Shown here: positions 1-9,653 of the stretch, in pieces
How the letters are laid out: each line of letters begins with the position of its first letter
How positions within the stretch are numbered: the first letter of the stretch is position 1
NCBI GenBank assembly: GCA_022823235.1
Contig: JAJDXO010000042.1
Span: 50,704-114,703, forward strand
Reading direction: 5' to 3'
Length of the DNA stretch: 64,000 nt
Source of the DNA: Rhodospirillales bacterium
GTDB taxonomy: Bacteria; Pseudomonadota; Alphaproteobacteria; Rhodospirillales; UBA2165
Translations under genes and position numbers: made by a program
The notes under the pieces: generated by a model
The model's input: the letters and a program-made list of their open reading frames with translations, nothing else
What the model was told of the DNA's origin: nothing
The model's database searches: none

Positions 1-269
1 ACCTCTTCGACCCCCTCGGTCGCCTCGAGAATTTTGATTGCCGCGGCGGCGCGCCGCTCATCGGTGCGTTCGTCCTCGCCCGCCGGGAGTTGGACCGTCA
101 GGGTCTCGGAAAGACCCTTGTCCCATGTGCCCGCGAGGTCACTGATCGCAAAAACCCCGGCCAATGTCAGAGAGGCCAGGAACACCATGAACGCGGTGAG
201 CCAAGGGAGGTAGCGGCTGGAATCGTCGCGTTCGAAGGGCAGGTCGGTCCGGCGGCTCAGGAGCGCCAT
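1..269 (-). CDS. ftsX: Cell division protein FtsX, N-terminal part (cut by window edge)
   Basis: Partial gene: about 89 N-terminal codons from the ATG at 269, with the rest lying left of base 1. The protein opens with a short basic cytoplasmic segment, then a hydrophobic stretch (YLPWLTAFMVFLASLTLAGV) matching the first membrane helix of FtsX, and then the start of the periplasmic domain. FtsX is the permease half of the FtsEX complex, which uses ATP to switch on cell-wall hydrolases at the septum. It begins 2 nt after the ftsE stop codon, so the two are co-transcribed. An EnvC-like hydrolase activator, the usual FtsEX partner, is encoded at 25113-26357. Confidence 0.85.
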   Translation of the reverse strand, partial: MALLSRRTDLPFERDDSSRYLPWLTAFMVFLASLTLAGVFAISDLAGTWDKGLSETLTVQLPAGEDERTDERRAAAAIKILEATEGVEE

Positions 270-271
270 GG

Positions 272-994
272 TCAGAGCCTCCCTGAGCGGGGCAGGGTTT
301 CCACCGTCGCGGCCGGTTCGGACTCCCTGTCCTCAATGGAAAGGCGGCCGCCCTCGAGATGCATGATCGGGTGCAGCGAGGAAGAGATGAGGCTCTTGTT
401 GTGGGTGGCGATAACCACCGTCGTGCCAAGCCTGTTCAACTCCTCGAACAGATGGAGCAGACGCGCGGCAATGCGGTCATCCACATTTCCCGTCGGTTCA
501 TCGGCGAGCAGCAGCTTGGGCTGGGCGATCACCGCCCGGGCGATGGCGACGCGCTGCTGCTGGCCGCCGGACAGCGTCTCCGGCCATGCGGCCATATTCT
601 CTTCCAGCCCGACCCAGGTGAGTAATTCCTCGACATGTTTCTTGATCTCCTTTTCCCTCATGCCGGATACCCGCAGCGGCAGAGCGACATTGTCGAACGC
701 GGTTTGATGGGGCAGGAGACGGAATTCCTGGAACACCACACCGATGCGGCGGCGCAGCGTCGGATAATCGTCGTGGCGGAGGGAGGCGATGTCTCGACCG
801 AAGAGGGACACGGAACCACGGGTCGGTTTTTTCGCCAGGTACATCAGGCGCATCAACGACGACTTCCCGGCGCCGCTTTCACCCGTAAGGAAATGGAACG
901 AACCCGGGGTCAGGGTGAAGGACAGGTCCTGCAACACTTCGGGACCCATCCCGTAGCGCAGGCCGACGGTTTGAAATCGGACGATTTCATCCAT
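272..994 (-). CDS. ftsE: Cell division ATP-binding protein FtsE
   Basis: ABC ATPase of 240 aa that pairs with FtsX at the division site. Visible are a Walker A motif (GESGAGKSS), a Q-loop (VVFQEFRLL), the ABC signature LSGGQQQR, Walker B with switch (LLLADEPTGNVD) and the H-loop (VIATHNK). The reading frame stays open upstream to 1066, but the ATG at 994 (MDEIVRFQTV) matches where FtsE proteins normally begin, so I use that. The C-terminal tail carries about 20 extra residues after the ATPase fold. It lies immediately upstream of ftsX and diverges from the zinc-ribbon gene at 1188. Confidence 0.95.
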   Translation of the reverse strand: MDEIVRFQTVGLRYGMGPEVLQDLSFTLTPGSFHFLTGESGAGKSSLMRLMYLAKKPTRGSVSLFGRDIASLRHDDYPTLRRRIGVVFQEFRLLPHQTAFDNVALPLRVSGMREKEIKKHVEELLTWVGLEENMAAWPETLSGGQQQRVAIARAVIAQPKLLLADEPTGNVDDRIAARLLHLFEELNRLGTTVVIATHNKSLISSSLHPIMHLEGGRLSIEDRESEPAATVETLPRSGRL

Positions 995-1160
995 GTGTCG
1001 CGGAACTCGGTTCGTTGGTTTGGTGGCCGCAGAATGGCACGGGGTCAAATGTCCCGTCCAGGGCAACGCGGGACGACCTCTTGGCAGCCGGGCGGAATTT
1101 CAATTCCCTTTCGGACCTCCGGGGCAAGGTTGCGATAAAATCGGCATTTACCTATAAGTA

Positions 1161-1174
1161 GTTGAACATTCAAC
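1161..1174. promoter_or_regulatory. Short inverted repeat in the ftsE / zinc-ribbon divergent region
   Basis: Arms GTTGAA and TTCAAC are separated by CA, 13 nt before the start codon of the zinc-ribbon gene and inside the 193-bp divergent spacer. It could be an operator. Only its symmetry supports this, and a 6-bp repeat can arise by chance. Confidence 0.25.
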
Positions 1175-1187
1175 AGAACTCGCGGCA

Positions 1188-1943
1188 ATGCGCATCACGT
1201 GTCCGTCCTGCTCGACGTCATACGACGTCGACGGTTCCTTGTTCGGCGATCAAGATAGGCCGGTCCGCTGCACCAATTGTGGTCACCAGTGGCTTCAGGC
1301 GCGAATCGCCGATCCGGCAGCCGAACCCGTCCCGCCGCCGCCCGCTTATCCGGCGCCGTACCCCGATCCGCGGCAACCGCCGCCCCCGGAGGAAGCTGCC
1401 GCAGCTGAACCCGCGCCTGCCGAGCCCGATGACATTCCGAACCCAATGGCTGAGGTGTATTCCGACCCCGTTGCCGTCGCCGGCGCGCAAGAGACCGGCG
1501 GCCACGGCCTCTGGGTATCGCTGGCGGCGGTCGGCGCCGTCGTAATTGTCCTGCTGGGCTTGGTGTTCGCCCGTGGTCCCATTGTCTCATTGGTCCCTGG
1601 TATGGCCGGCATTTACGCGCTGGTCGGCTTCGGCGAAACATTGGGTGCCGGTCTGCGTATCCACCTCGGCCTGCCGACCCGGGAAGCTGTGGGAGATGCG
1701 GAATGGATTCAGGTGAAGGGATCCATCTCCAACGTCTCCGACAAGCCGCGGATCGTGCCGGTGATCCGGATCTCGTTGGCCGATGCGGCCGGCAACGAAA
1801 TCCGGCATCTGAACGTCCTTCCGGCGAAGGATGAGTTGGCGCCCGAGGAAAGCCTCGAGTTCACCGGGCGCTTCGACTATCCGCCGCCCACGGCGCGGCG
1901 GGCCGATGTCCGGTTCACCGACGAAGAAGTCCCGGCCCGGTAA
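1188..1943 (+). CDS. MJ0042 zinc-ribbon / DUF3426 membrane protein
   Basis: A 251-aa protein. Residues 1-36 form a zinc ribbon with two CxxC pairs (CPSC at 5-8 and CTNC at 29-32), the MJ0042 type typical of alphaproteobacteria. A long Pro/Ala/Glu-rich linker follows, then one membrane helix (about residues 108-128, rich in Val/Leu) and a C-terminal DUF3426-like beta domain presumably outside the membrane. The function is unknown. Position beside ftsEX is common in this class, but the gene is divergent from ftsE, so shared regulation is only an inference. Start is the ATG followed by the first zinc-ribbon residues. Confidence 0.85.
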   Translation: MRITCPSCSTSYDVDGSLFGDQDRPVRCTNCGHQWLQARIADPAAEPVPPPPAYPAPYPDPRQPPPPEEAAAAEPAPAEPDDIPNPMAEVYSDPVAVAGAQETGGHGLWVSLAAVGAVVIVLLGLVFARGPIVSLVPGMAGIYALVGFGETLGAGLRIHLGLPTREAVGDAEWIQVKGSISNVSDKPRIVPVIRISLADAAGNEIRHLNVLPAKDELAPEESLEFTGRFDYPPPTARRADVRFTDEEVPAR

Positions 1944-2019
1944 GCGGCAAAATCTGCCCGTCTCGGCGAGTGGCCTGTGCGCAATTCGCGGGACCGGGGC
2001 CGGAGAGGCGGAAACCGCT

Positions 2020-4482
2020 CTAGAAGCGCTTGAGCAAGCGCTCGATATATTCCAGCTCCAGTTCGGGCCGCCAAAGATCACCGGCCCGCCTGCGAAGCTC
2101 ATCAAGGATTTCCCGGGCGCGCTGAATTTCGGATTCGCTCGGGATATCGACATTGCCGGTGGCGGTGCCGGTGGTGCCGTCTTCTTCCGCCGGACGTCCG
2201 AACGGATCCCTGTTGCCGGGCCGCAGCCCTCTGAGCTCGGGTCCCTGGAAGCGGCCGATCCGGCCCGAACGCCCCAGCCGGTTGCCGCGGCCCAGCCGCC
2301 GGGCGAGGGCCCGTGCGGCATTCTGGGCACCCTGGCGCAGCGCTTCCAATGCCTCGGTCTGAGGACCAACCGCCTGCGAGGGTTGGCCCTGACCAAGCGC
2401 CTGCTCCGATTGCCGCATGGAGCGTTCCGCCTGGCCGAGATTTTGCGGCACCTGCCCCATCATCTCGCCTAATCGCTGCATGAGTTCGCCCAGCTGACGG
2501 CGGATGCTTTCCTGCTCATCCTGGCTTTCTTCGAGGGGCGCATCCCCGGTCTCGCCTTCCTGTGAACGCCGGAAGGTGTCGTCCAGGAGGCGTTGTTGGC
2601 GTTGAATGATGCCCTGAAGCCGGCGCATCGCCTCTTGCGCTTCGCGGGACTGCCGCTGCTGCTGTTGGTTTCGGGCCTGGGCCCCCCGCAGGCTCTCCAG
2701 CATGCGCTGGAGCTGCGCCATCATTTCCCGCGCCGCATCCCGGTTCCCCTGGCGCATCAGTTCCCGCGCCCGGTCCAGCATCCGCTGAAGTTCCTCGTTG
2801 GTCATGGTTTGCGTGTTGGGGTCCAGCTGCGGCAGTTCGCCGTTTTGCTCCAGCTGCTGCATCAGCGCCGACAGGAACCGTTCCAGCGCCCGCTGGACCT
2901 CGTCCATCAAACGCTCCAGTTCCTCCAGGCTGGCGTTGTTCTCAAGCGCTTCGCGGAGGGCTTCCTGCGCCGCCCGGAGGTCTCGGCTGGCCAATGCCGA
3001 CAAGCCTTCTTCAAGCTGCAGGGCGATATCCCAGAGCATCTTTTGAACGCCCGAGACCGTGCCGGTCTTTTTGTCCCGCGCCAAACGTTCGCGCGCCACC
3101 CGGATGGCCAGGTATGCCGAGGTGTTGTCCTGAAAGCGGTGGGGCTCGTCGCTGATGTTGTCCAGCTTCAAGGCGCCGAGAAGCCGGCCTTGTTTCGTGG
3201 CTTTGAGGTGTTTGCGCACCTCGACCAGTTCCCGGGCGACGACGTGGGTGAAGTGGCGTTCGGGAAGAACCACCGGTTCCACCGCGCTGACGCCGGCTTG
3301 GCCGCGCTCATCGGTGGCGATCAGGTGAACCAGCACCGGCAGACCCGCCCACACATGGGAGGTCAGATCGTGGGACGATTTTCCCTTGGCCGAGGTCGAT
3401 CCCTCGCCCGGGAAGGGGAGGCGGAGGGTAATTTCGCTTTCGCCGTCCGGGATGGGCTCGCCATCAAGCCGGCGGACGGAGGCGGTCACGCTCTTCAGAC
3501 CGTAATCATCCGTCGCCTCGAACGGCAGCCGAAGCTTGAGTTCGTTATTGGTTTCGGGCGCCGCCGTGAAGGTCACCACCGGTGCCTTGTCGGCAATCAC
3601 CTCGATATCCCAAGCCGCCAATTCGCGGCCCTTTTGCTCCAGGCTGAGGCGCGATCCCTCGGTAATTTCCGTCTCCAAGTGATAGCCGTCGGCCTCCACC
3701 CGGTTGAGTTCGGTCGCCGTCTCGTCGATGAGCAATGACGGTATCTGTCCGCCGCCGGAGACCTGAACCAGGAGCGTGCTGCCGGTTGGGACGCGGACGG
3801 TCCGGTCGGCGGTTGCCGCGGCCGGGTTTCCGGCTCGTTTGCCGGTGCCGAAATAAATTGGCGCGGCCTGGGTGTAGGCGGGCGGCGTTATCCAGACGTC
3901 ATAGGCGACGCGCTGCTGAAAGGCGTCCGAATCGAGGGGTGGCACCAGTGCACGGGAGATTCGCTCGACCGACTGATTGCCGGCGGCGACGAAGCCGATC
4001 AGCAAGATCAGCACCAGTCCGGCGCGAACCGCCCACGGGTCCCGCCGGGTCAGGCCGGCTTTCGGCATATTGAGCCTGAGTTGGTCGGTCCGTTCAGCCA
4101 TCCGGCGCCGATGGGCCGCCCACAGCGCCTGTGCGGCGGGGTCATCCGCTCCGGCCGCAAGTTCGTCGTCGAGGGCGGTGAGCGGTCGGTGGTCCAGGCC
4201 GCTATCGGTTTCGATCCGGTGGCGGGCCCGGGTATCACCGACGGCCGGCACGCGGGTCACCACCCGTTGGAGCAGGCCGGCAATGGCCACCAGAAAGGCG
4301 ATGACGATGAAGGCATGCAGCCAAACGGGCAATAGCGGCAGGATGTCGAATAGGGCCAGGGCAAGCAGCAGCCCCGTCAGGCCGACCGCAGGCCACAGGC
4401 GCGGCCACAGGTCCTCGAAATGCAGGCCCGCCCGTGCGAGCCCGAGAAATAAACCGAATAGCGGTCCACGCTTGATTTTCAT
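2020..4482 (-). CDS. DUF4175 (TIGR02302) large membrane-anchored protein
   Basis: A protein of about 820 aa. Two hydrophobic helices close to the N terminus (about residues 24-70) and a third near residue 170 are followed by a long periplasmic part. The C-terminal half is very rich in Gln, Glu and Arg, with predicted coiled coil (for example RNQQQQRQSREAQEAMRRLQ). This architecture is that of the alphaproteobacterial TIGR02302 family, of unknown function. The frame stays open upstream to a GTG at 4572, but the ATG at 4482 (MKIKRGPLFG) fits the family start better. It follows lysA on the same strand, as it often does in related genomes. Confidence 0.85.
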   Translation of the reverse strand: MKIKRGPLFGLFLGLARAGLHFEDLWPRLWPAVGLTGLLLALALFDILPLLPVWLHAFIVIAFLVAIAGLLQRVVTRVPAVGDTRARHRIETDSGLDHRPLTALDDELAAGADDPAAQALWAAHRRRMAERTDQLRLNMPKAGLTRRDPWAVRAGLVLILLIGFVAAGNQSVERISRALVPPLDSDAFQQRVAYDVWITPPAYTQAAPIYFGTGKRAGNPAAATADRTVRVPTGSTLLVQVSGGGQIPSLLIDETATELNRVEADGYHLETEITEGSRLSLEQKGRELAAWDIEVIADKAPVVTFTAAPETNNELKLRLPFEATDDYGLKSVTASVRRLDGEPIPDGESEITLRLPFPGEGSTSAKGKSSHDLTSHVWAGLPVLVHLIATDERGQAGVSAVEPVVLPERHFTHVVARELVEVRKHLKATKQGRLLGALKLDNISDEPHRFQDNTSAYLAIRVARERLARDKKTGTVSGVQKMLWDIALQLEEGLSALASRDLRAAQEALREALENNASLEELERLMDEVQRALERFLSALMQQLEQNGELPQLDPNTQTMTNEELQRMLDRARELMRQGNRDAAREMMAQLQRMLESLRGAQARNQQQQRQSREAQEAMRRLQGIIQRQQRLLDDTFRRSQEGETGDAPLEESQDEQESIRRQLGELMQRLGEMMGQVPQNLGQAERSMRQSEQALGQGQPSQAVGPQTEALEALRQGAQNAARALARRLGRGNRLGRSGRIGRFQGPELRGLRPGNRDPFGRPAEEDGTTGTATGNVDIPSESEIQRAREILDELRRRAGDLWRPELELEYIERLLKRF

Positions 4483-4587
4483 GCCTGACTTAACGTCCCT
4501 TTTGGCCGGCTTCCGTCGGTCGCGCGGCGCAAATTCGCCATCATATAGGCACGTAGAAGTCCATGCCCCCACCGGGCCCCGAACGGA

Positions 4588-5850
4588 TCAACCGTTTAGC
4601 CAGGGCGCGATGCTCTCGCGGGCCAGGTAATCGTCTACCTCTATGCGTTCTCTGACAACCGCAAATTGATCGCCATTGACCAAAATTTCAGGTACCAGCG
4701 CCCGAGAATTATAGGTGGACGCCATGACCGCGCTGTAGGCGCCCGCGGTCCGAAACGCCACGAGATCGCCGGGATTCATGTCCGGCATGGGAATCTGTTC
4801 GCCGAACGTATCTCCGGTCTCGCAGACCGGACCCACGATATCCGCGGGTTCGCGCTTCTTATCCGCCAATTCGGCGATTGGGACGACGGTATGCGAAGCG
4901 TCGTACAAAGCCGGGCGGATGAGATCGTTCATGGCCGCGTCGAGGATTAGAAACCGCCGCGTGGCCCCTTCCTTGACGTAGACCACGCGACTCACCAAAA
5001 CGCCTGCATTTCCGGCGATCACGCGGCCCGGTTCGAATAGGAACCGGCAGCCGAGATCGCCGATGACCTCCCGGACCATGGCACCGTACTCGGCCGGGCT
5101 GGGCATTGGCGTGTCGTCGTAAGGGGTGCCCAATCCGCCGCCGAGATCCAGGGTCCGGATCTCAAAGCCGCCGGCCTGCAGCATCGCGGTTACGTCGCGC
5201 AGCCGGGTGAAGGCGTCCCGGTAGGGCTGGAGATCGGCAAGCTGTGAGCCGATGTGCATGGCGAGGCCGACCAACTCGACATGCGGCAAGGCCGCGCCGG
5301 CGGTAAACACTTCGTGAGCCCGGGTCCATTCGACGCCGAACTTGTCTTCCCGGCGTCCGGTGGAGATTTTGTCATGAGATCCGGCGTCGATATCGGGATT
5401 GAGCCGGACGGCCGCATGGGCCGTCTTTCCGAGTTCTCCAGCGACCCGGTTGACGGCCTCGAGCTCCGGTTCCGATTCGACGTTTATCTGAAGGATATCC
5501 GCCTGGATGGCCTGGCGGATTTCATGCTCGGTCTTGCCGACGCCCGAAAACACGATCTTGCCGGGCGGCATGCCGGCCCTGAGGGCCCGGGTGAGCTCAC
5601 CGCTCGAAACCACGTCGGCGCCTGCGCCGTTTGCGGCGAGAATCTTCAGAACCGACAGATTGGAGTTCGCCTTCACCGAATAGCACACCGTTGCGTCGAG
5701 GGGCGCGAGGCCGTCCATGAAGACCCCGATATGCCGCTCGATGGTGGCCGTCGAATAGCAATAGAACGGCGTCCCGACCTCATCGGCGATGCGGTCGAGG
5801 GGCACGTTCTCGGCGTGAAGGACGCCGTCGTGGTATTCGAAGTGGTCCAT
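4588..5850 (-). CDS. lysA: Diaminopimelate decarboxylase
   Basis: PLP enzyme of 420 aa that converts meso-diaminopimelate to L-lysine, the last step of lysine synthesis. Lys60 in CYSVKANSN is the PLP-binding lysine. The glycine-rich phosphate-binding loop is LDLGGGLG. The substrate-side motifs FEPGR and GPVCETGDTF, with its active-site Cys, are present, and length is normal for the family. It is third in the argH-lptM-lysA order seen in many proteobacteria, 26 nt after the lipoprotein gene. Confidence 0.95.
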   Translation of the reverse strand: MDHFEYHDGVLHAENVPLDRIADEVGTPFYCYSTATIERHIGVFMDGLAPLDATVCYSVKANSNLSVLKILAANGAGADVVSSGELTRALRAGMPPGKIVFSGVGKTEHEIRQAIQADILQINVESEPELEAVNRVAGELGKTAHAAVRLNPDIDAGSHDKISTGRREDKFGVEWTRAHEVFTAGAALPHVELVGLAMHIGSQLADLQPYRDAFTRLRDVTAMLQAGGFEIRTLDLGGGLGTPYDDTPMPSPAEYGAMVREVIGDLGCRFLFEPGRVIAGNAGVLVSRVVYVKEGATRRFLILDAAMNDLIRPALYDASHTVVPIAELADKKREPADIVGPVCETGDTFGEQIPMPDMNPGDLVAFRTAGAYSAVMASTYNSRALVPEILVNGDQFAVVRERIEVDDYLARESIAPWLNG

Positions 5851-5876
5851 TCGTCGGTCAGCTCTGTCAGGCCGGT

Positions 5877-6014
5877 CTATCGGGTCGGATATTGCCGGGG
5901 ATATTCCTGCTTGGCGTCAGGCGGCGGTTCGAGCGCGGATTTTTTTCCGCACGCGGCAAGGACCGGCAGCAAAATAGCCGCCGCCATGAGGAAGATCAGT
6001 CGTCGCCGTGTCAT
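5877..6014 (-). CDS. lptM: LptM-like small lipoprotein
   Basis: A 45-aa lipoprotein with a basic start (MTRRR), a hydrophobic signal segment and the lipobox LAAC at residues 19-22. The mature part CGKKSALEPPPDAK resembles LptM/YifL, which stabilises the LptDE lipopolysaccharide translocon in the outer membrane. Its ATG overlaps the argH stop codon as TGATG (6012-6016), indicating translational coupling. The gene lies between argH and lysA, where this small gene is usual. Assignment rests on the lipobox, the CGxK start of the mature peptide and context. Confidence 0.8.
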   Translation of the reverse strand: MTRRRLIFLMAAAILLPVLAACGKKSALEPPPDAKQEYPRQYPTR

Positions 6015-7438
6015 CAGCCGCCTCCGTCCAGGAATCGGCGCCGTGCTTCGGCGCAGGCGCCCGTCACATTGGCGGGCGCGGTCCCGCCATAGCTTACCCT
6101 GCCGGCCACCGACTCCTCCAGACCCAGGACCGAATAGATGTCGTCGGTAATTCCGGGTTCGACGGAATGAAAGTCGGCCAATTCGAGGTCTTCCAGCGGG
6201 CAGGACTTCTTTTCGGCAAGTTTCACCAGATTTCCGGTCACGTGATGAGCTTCGCGGAACGGCATATCCAAATTCTTGACCAGCCAATCCGCCACGTCGA
6301 CCGCGTTGGAGCCCCCGGCGGCGGCGGCAACCCGCATCCGGTCTTCATCGACCCTGAGGTCGGTGATCATGCCGGTCATGGCGGCAAGGCACAGGTTGAG
6401 CGCGTCGGCGGTTTCAAAAACCGGCTGTTTGTCCTCCTGCATGTCCTTGCTGTAGGCCAGCGGCAGGCCCTTCATTACCGTGAGCAGGCCCATCAGCGTC
6501 CCGAAAATTCGGCCGGTCTTGGCGCGCACCAGTTCCGCGGCATCCGGGTTGCGCTTCTGGGGCAGCATGGAGCTGCCGGTCGAAAAGGCGTCCGAAAGCG
6601 CGATGAATCGAAACGGCTCGCTGGCCCAGATCACCATTTCCTCGGCGAGCCGCGACAGGTGGGTTGCGGTGATGGCCGCGGCGGCCAGGAACTCGATGGC
6701 GAAGTCCCGGTCCGAAACGGCATCGAGGGAATTGGCCGCCGGCCGGTCGAAGCCGAGCGCCTCCGAGGTCGCCTGCCGGTCGATGGGCAATGACGTTCCC
6801 GCCAACGCTCCGGATCCCAAGGGGCTCTCGTTGAGCCGCGCCCGGCAGTCGCCGAACCGGCTCCGGTCCCGGCCGGCCATTTCCACGTAGGCCAACAGAT
6901 GATGGCCGACCGTCACCGGTTGGGCGGTTTGCAGATGGGTGTAGCCCGGCATGATCGTGGCGGCGTGGGCCTCGGCGGCGGTGATCAGCGCCGATTGAAA
7001 GCTCCTTAGCCCGCCATCCAGTTGGTCGATGGTATCGCGGACCCATAGCTTGAAGTCCGTCGCCACCTGGTCATTTCTGGACCGGGCGGTATGCAGCCGG
7101 CCGGCTGCCTCGCCGATCAGTTCCGCCAGCCGTCCCTCGACGTTCATGTGGATGTCTTCGAGCGCGGTTTTGAATTCGAAATCGCCATTCTCGATTTCGG
7201 ACAGAACCTGATCGAGCCCGCCAAGGATCGCGTCCCCGTCTTCGGGCGCAATGATCCCTTGACGCACCAGCATTTCGCAATGCGCCTTGGAGGCGGCGAT
7301 ATCCTGCCGGTAGAGGCGCCGGTCGAAATCGATGGAAGCGTTGATCTCTTCCATGATTTGCGACGGTCCCGCCTCGAACCGGCCGCCCCAGATGGAGCTG
7401 GCCCGGGAGTCGCCCTTTGTGTTCCGCCCGGACGCCAT
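6014..7438 (-). CDS. argH: Argininosuccinate lyase
   Basis: A 474-aa member of the fumarase/aspartase superfamily that splits argininosuccinate into arginine and fumarate. The superfamily signature [12 protein letters not shown] with the catalytic Ser loop is present, as are [12 protein letters not shown] and the TGHH-type region ([18 protein letters not shown]). The start ATG at 7438 gives the expected N terminus (IWGGRFE shortly after). Its stop codon overlaps the lptM start by one base. Upstream, 7439-7628 holds no gene that I can see. Confidence 0.95.
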   Translation of the reverse strand: MASGRNTKGDSRASSIWGGRFEAGPSQIMEEINASIDFDRRLYRQDIAASKAHCEMLVRQGIIAPEDGDAILGGLDQVLSEIENGDFEFKTALEDIHMNVEGRLAELIGEAAGRLHTARSRNDQVATDFKLWVRDTIDQLDGGLRSFQSALITAAEAHAATIMPGYTHLQTAQPVTVGHHLLAYVEMAGRDRSRFGDCRARLNESPLGSGALAGTSLPIDRQATSEALGFDRPAANSLDAVSDRDFAIEFLAAAAITATHLSRLAEEMVIWASEPFRFIALSDAFSTGSSMLPQKRNPDAAELVRAKTGRIFGTLMGLLTVMKGLPLAYSKDMQEDKQPVFETADALNLCLAAMTGMITDLRVDEDRMRVAAAAGGSNAVDVADWLVKNLDMPFREAHHVTGNLVKLAEKKSCPLEDLELADFHSVEPGITDDIYSVLGLEESVAGRVSYGGTAPANVTGACAEARRRFLDGGG

Positions 7439-7628
7439 CAGCCATTGGCCCCGGTGGCGGCTGTGAGGTGTCTGGTCATTTCAGATCTGCCCCGAAAAGC
7501 GTAATCGGCGGCTATTCTGTCCATATCGGCTCGGCAATCAAGTGCGCTGGCCCGTAATGTCCTGAAAATTGCGGGCCCCTAAAATTTGGTGGCGCACTCC
7601 ATGATCTTTTCGGCCGCCTGAACGACGG

Positions 7629-9653
7629 CTAAATTTCCTTTGTCGCTTCCCGGAGCCAGTCGCGGGTTTCGGGATCGACGAGCGGCGAGACGATCTCCGC
7701 CACCCAGGCGTGATAGCCGTTCAGCCATTCCAGTTCGGCGGGATCGAGAAGCGAGCGAACGATCAATCGTCGATCGATGGGTGCACAGGTAAGGGTTTCG
7801 AAGCCGAATGTCTTCCGTTCCGAGCCCTCGACCGCCTCGGTTTCCACCACGGTGATCAAATTTTCGATCCTGATCCCATACTCGCCCGTCTTGTAGTAGC
7901 CGGGCTCATTGGAAACGATCATCCCCGGCTCCAGCCCGACACGGTTGGGCAGTTTCGAAATTCGGTGGGGCCCCTCGTGGACGCCGAGATAGCTGCCAAC
8001 CCCGTGCCCGGTGCCGTGCTCGAAATCGATGCCCGCGTTCCACAGCGGCGCGCGGGCGAGAATATCCAGCTGCGAGCCGGACGTGCCTTCGGGAAACTTG
8101 GCCCGCGCCAATGCGATATGGCCCTTGAGCACCCGGGTGAACCGGTCCCGCATTTCGTCGCTCGGTTCACCCAGCGCGACCGTTCTGGTCACATCGGTGG
8201 TGCCGTCCAGATATTGCGCGCCGGAATCGACCAGGAACAAGGTGCCGGCCTCCAATTTCCTGTCGGTCTCCGGCGTGACGCGGTAATGGACGATGGCCCC
8301 GTTGGGCCCGGCCCCGGATATGGTCGGGAAACTCAGCCCCTGGATCAGCTCGTTTTCGCGTCGAAAGGCTTCCAGTTGACCGGCCGCGCTCATTTCCGTC
8401 GCGCCGGCGGCGAGGGCCTCGCGATCCAGCCAGGCGAGAAACCGTGTCAGTGCCGCGCCGTCCCGGATGTGGGCCCGCCGGGTCCCGTCCAGTTCCGCCG
8501 CGTTCTTGCACGCCTTCGGCAGCGCGCAGGGGTCGGTGCCGCGGCGAATATCGGCGCCGGCCGTTTCCAGCGTCTCGAAAACCGCTTCCGCGGCGCTGGA
8601 CGGGTCGACCCGGACCGCGGCGTTTTCCGCGCCGAGTGCCATGAGGGCCGGTACGAAGTCGTCGTAGTCCGCAATGTCTATTCCCTGTTCCAGGCCCGCC
8701 GCCGTTCCGGGGAGGATTTTTTGCCGGTCGACGAACAACGAGAGGTCGCCACTGTCACGCAGGACGCCAAAGCCCAGCGGCAGCGGCGTATAAGGAACGT
8801 CGCCACCCCTGATATTGGCAAGCCAGGCAACGGAATCCGGCGCCGTGAGAACGACCGCGTTTTCACCCTTCTTTTTCATCTCCTCGGCGATTTCGCTGCG
8901 TTTTTCGGCTGACGACCGGCCGGCGTAGCCGGCGCCATGCAGGAGTACCGGGGAGAGCGGCCGGGGAGGCTGATCCTCCCAAACGGCATCAACGGCGTTT
9001 TGCGGCAATGGGACAAACTCCGCGCCGGCCTTTTCGCAGGCGGTCCGCATTCGAAGCGCGCCATCGGCCGTGTGAAGCCAGAGATCGAAGCCGATCTTCC
9101 GGCCTTCGATGTCCTGGTCGGCAAGCCAGTCCGCCGGGTTGGTGTCGGCCAGCGGACAAACGGCAAAAGCGGCTTCATCCACCTGTTGCGCCGCCTGAAG
9201 GGTGTAGCGGCCGTCGACAAAGACGGCGGCCCGATTCTCGAGGACGATCGCAATGCCGGCCGAGCCGGTGAATCCGGTCAGCCAGGCCAGCCGGCGCGCC
9301 CGTTTGGAGACATACTCCCCTTGATGCTCGTCGGCCAATGGAACGATGAAGCCGTCAATTTCCTGACCGGCCAGGTAGCCGCGGAGCGCGGCCAGCCGCT
9401 CCGACGACTGGTTGCCGGATGCCGCGGCCTCGGTCCGAGGGTGCTCGTCGAGAGCCGCCCGGAGATGCGCGCGCAGTTGTTCCGACGGGCTCTCGGCGAC
9501 CATCGACATCCACGCCTCCGGGTTCCCCATGCCGCCGTCGTCGCCGGGCGCGGCGGCGACCCCGGCAATCAGCGCCGGCAATTCGTCGGCGGTGATCCGC
9601 GCCTGGGATGCCTGGAGCAGCTTGCTGACGTCCTCTGAGCTGTGGGTATCCAT
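7629..9653 (-). CDS. pepP: Xaa-Pro aminopeptidase (M24B, PepP type)
   Basis: Cytosolic metallopeptidase of about 674 aa that removes N-terminal residues before proline. The catalytic pita-bread domain shows the metal ligands: Asp pair in LVDSGAQYLDGTTDVTR, His in GTGHGVGSYLGVHEGP, Glu in SNEPGYY and Glu near FETLTCAPID. Two creatinase-like N-terminal domains and an M24 C-terminal segment are present. Start codons at 9659 (TTG) and 9653 (ATG) are possible; the ATG is used. About 80 residues precede the usual family start (SERLAALRGYL) and look acidic and unrelated to the peptidase fold. Confidence 0.9.
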   Translation of the reverse strand: MDTHSSEDVSKLLQASQARITADELPALIAGVAAAPGDDGGMGNPEAWMSMVAESPSEQLRAHLRAALDEHPRTEAAASGNQSSERLAALRGYLAGQEIDGFIVPLADEHQGEYVSKRARRLAWLTGFTGSAGIAIVLENRAAVFVDGRYTLQAAQQVDEAAFAVCPLADTNPADWLADQDIEGRKIGFDLWLHTADGALRMRTACEKAGAEFVPLPQNAVDAVWEDQPPRPLSPVLLHGAGYAGRSSAEKRSEIAEEMKKKGENAVVLTAPDSVAWLANIRGGDVPYTPLPLGFGVLRDSGDLSLFVDRQKILPGTAAGLEQGIDIADYDDFVPALMALGAENAAVRVDPSSAAEAVFETLETAGADIRRGTDPCALPKACKNAAELDGTRRAHIRDGAALTRFLAWLDREALAAGATEMSAAGQLEAFRRENELIQGLSFPTISGAGPNGAIVHYRVTPETDRKLEAGTLFLVDSGAQYLDGTTDVTRTVALGEPSDEMRDRFTRVLKGHIALARAKFPEGTSGSQLDILARAPLWNAGIDFEHGTGHGVGSYLGVHEGPHRISKLPNRVGLEPGMIVSNEPGYYKTGEYGIRIENLITVVETEAVEGSERKTFGFETLTCAPIDRRLIVRSLLDPAELEWLNGYHAWVAEIVSPLVDPETRDWLREATKEI

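Noticed and set aside
7439..7628. Small gene or terminator between argH and pepP
   Set aside because: No ORF with a start signal and no stem followed by a T-tract could be found.
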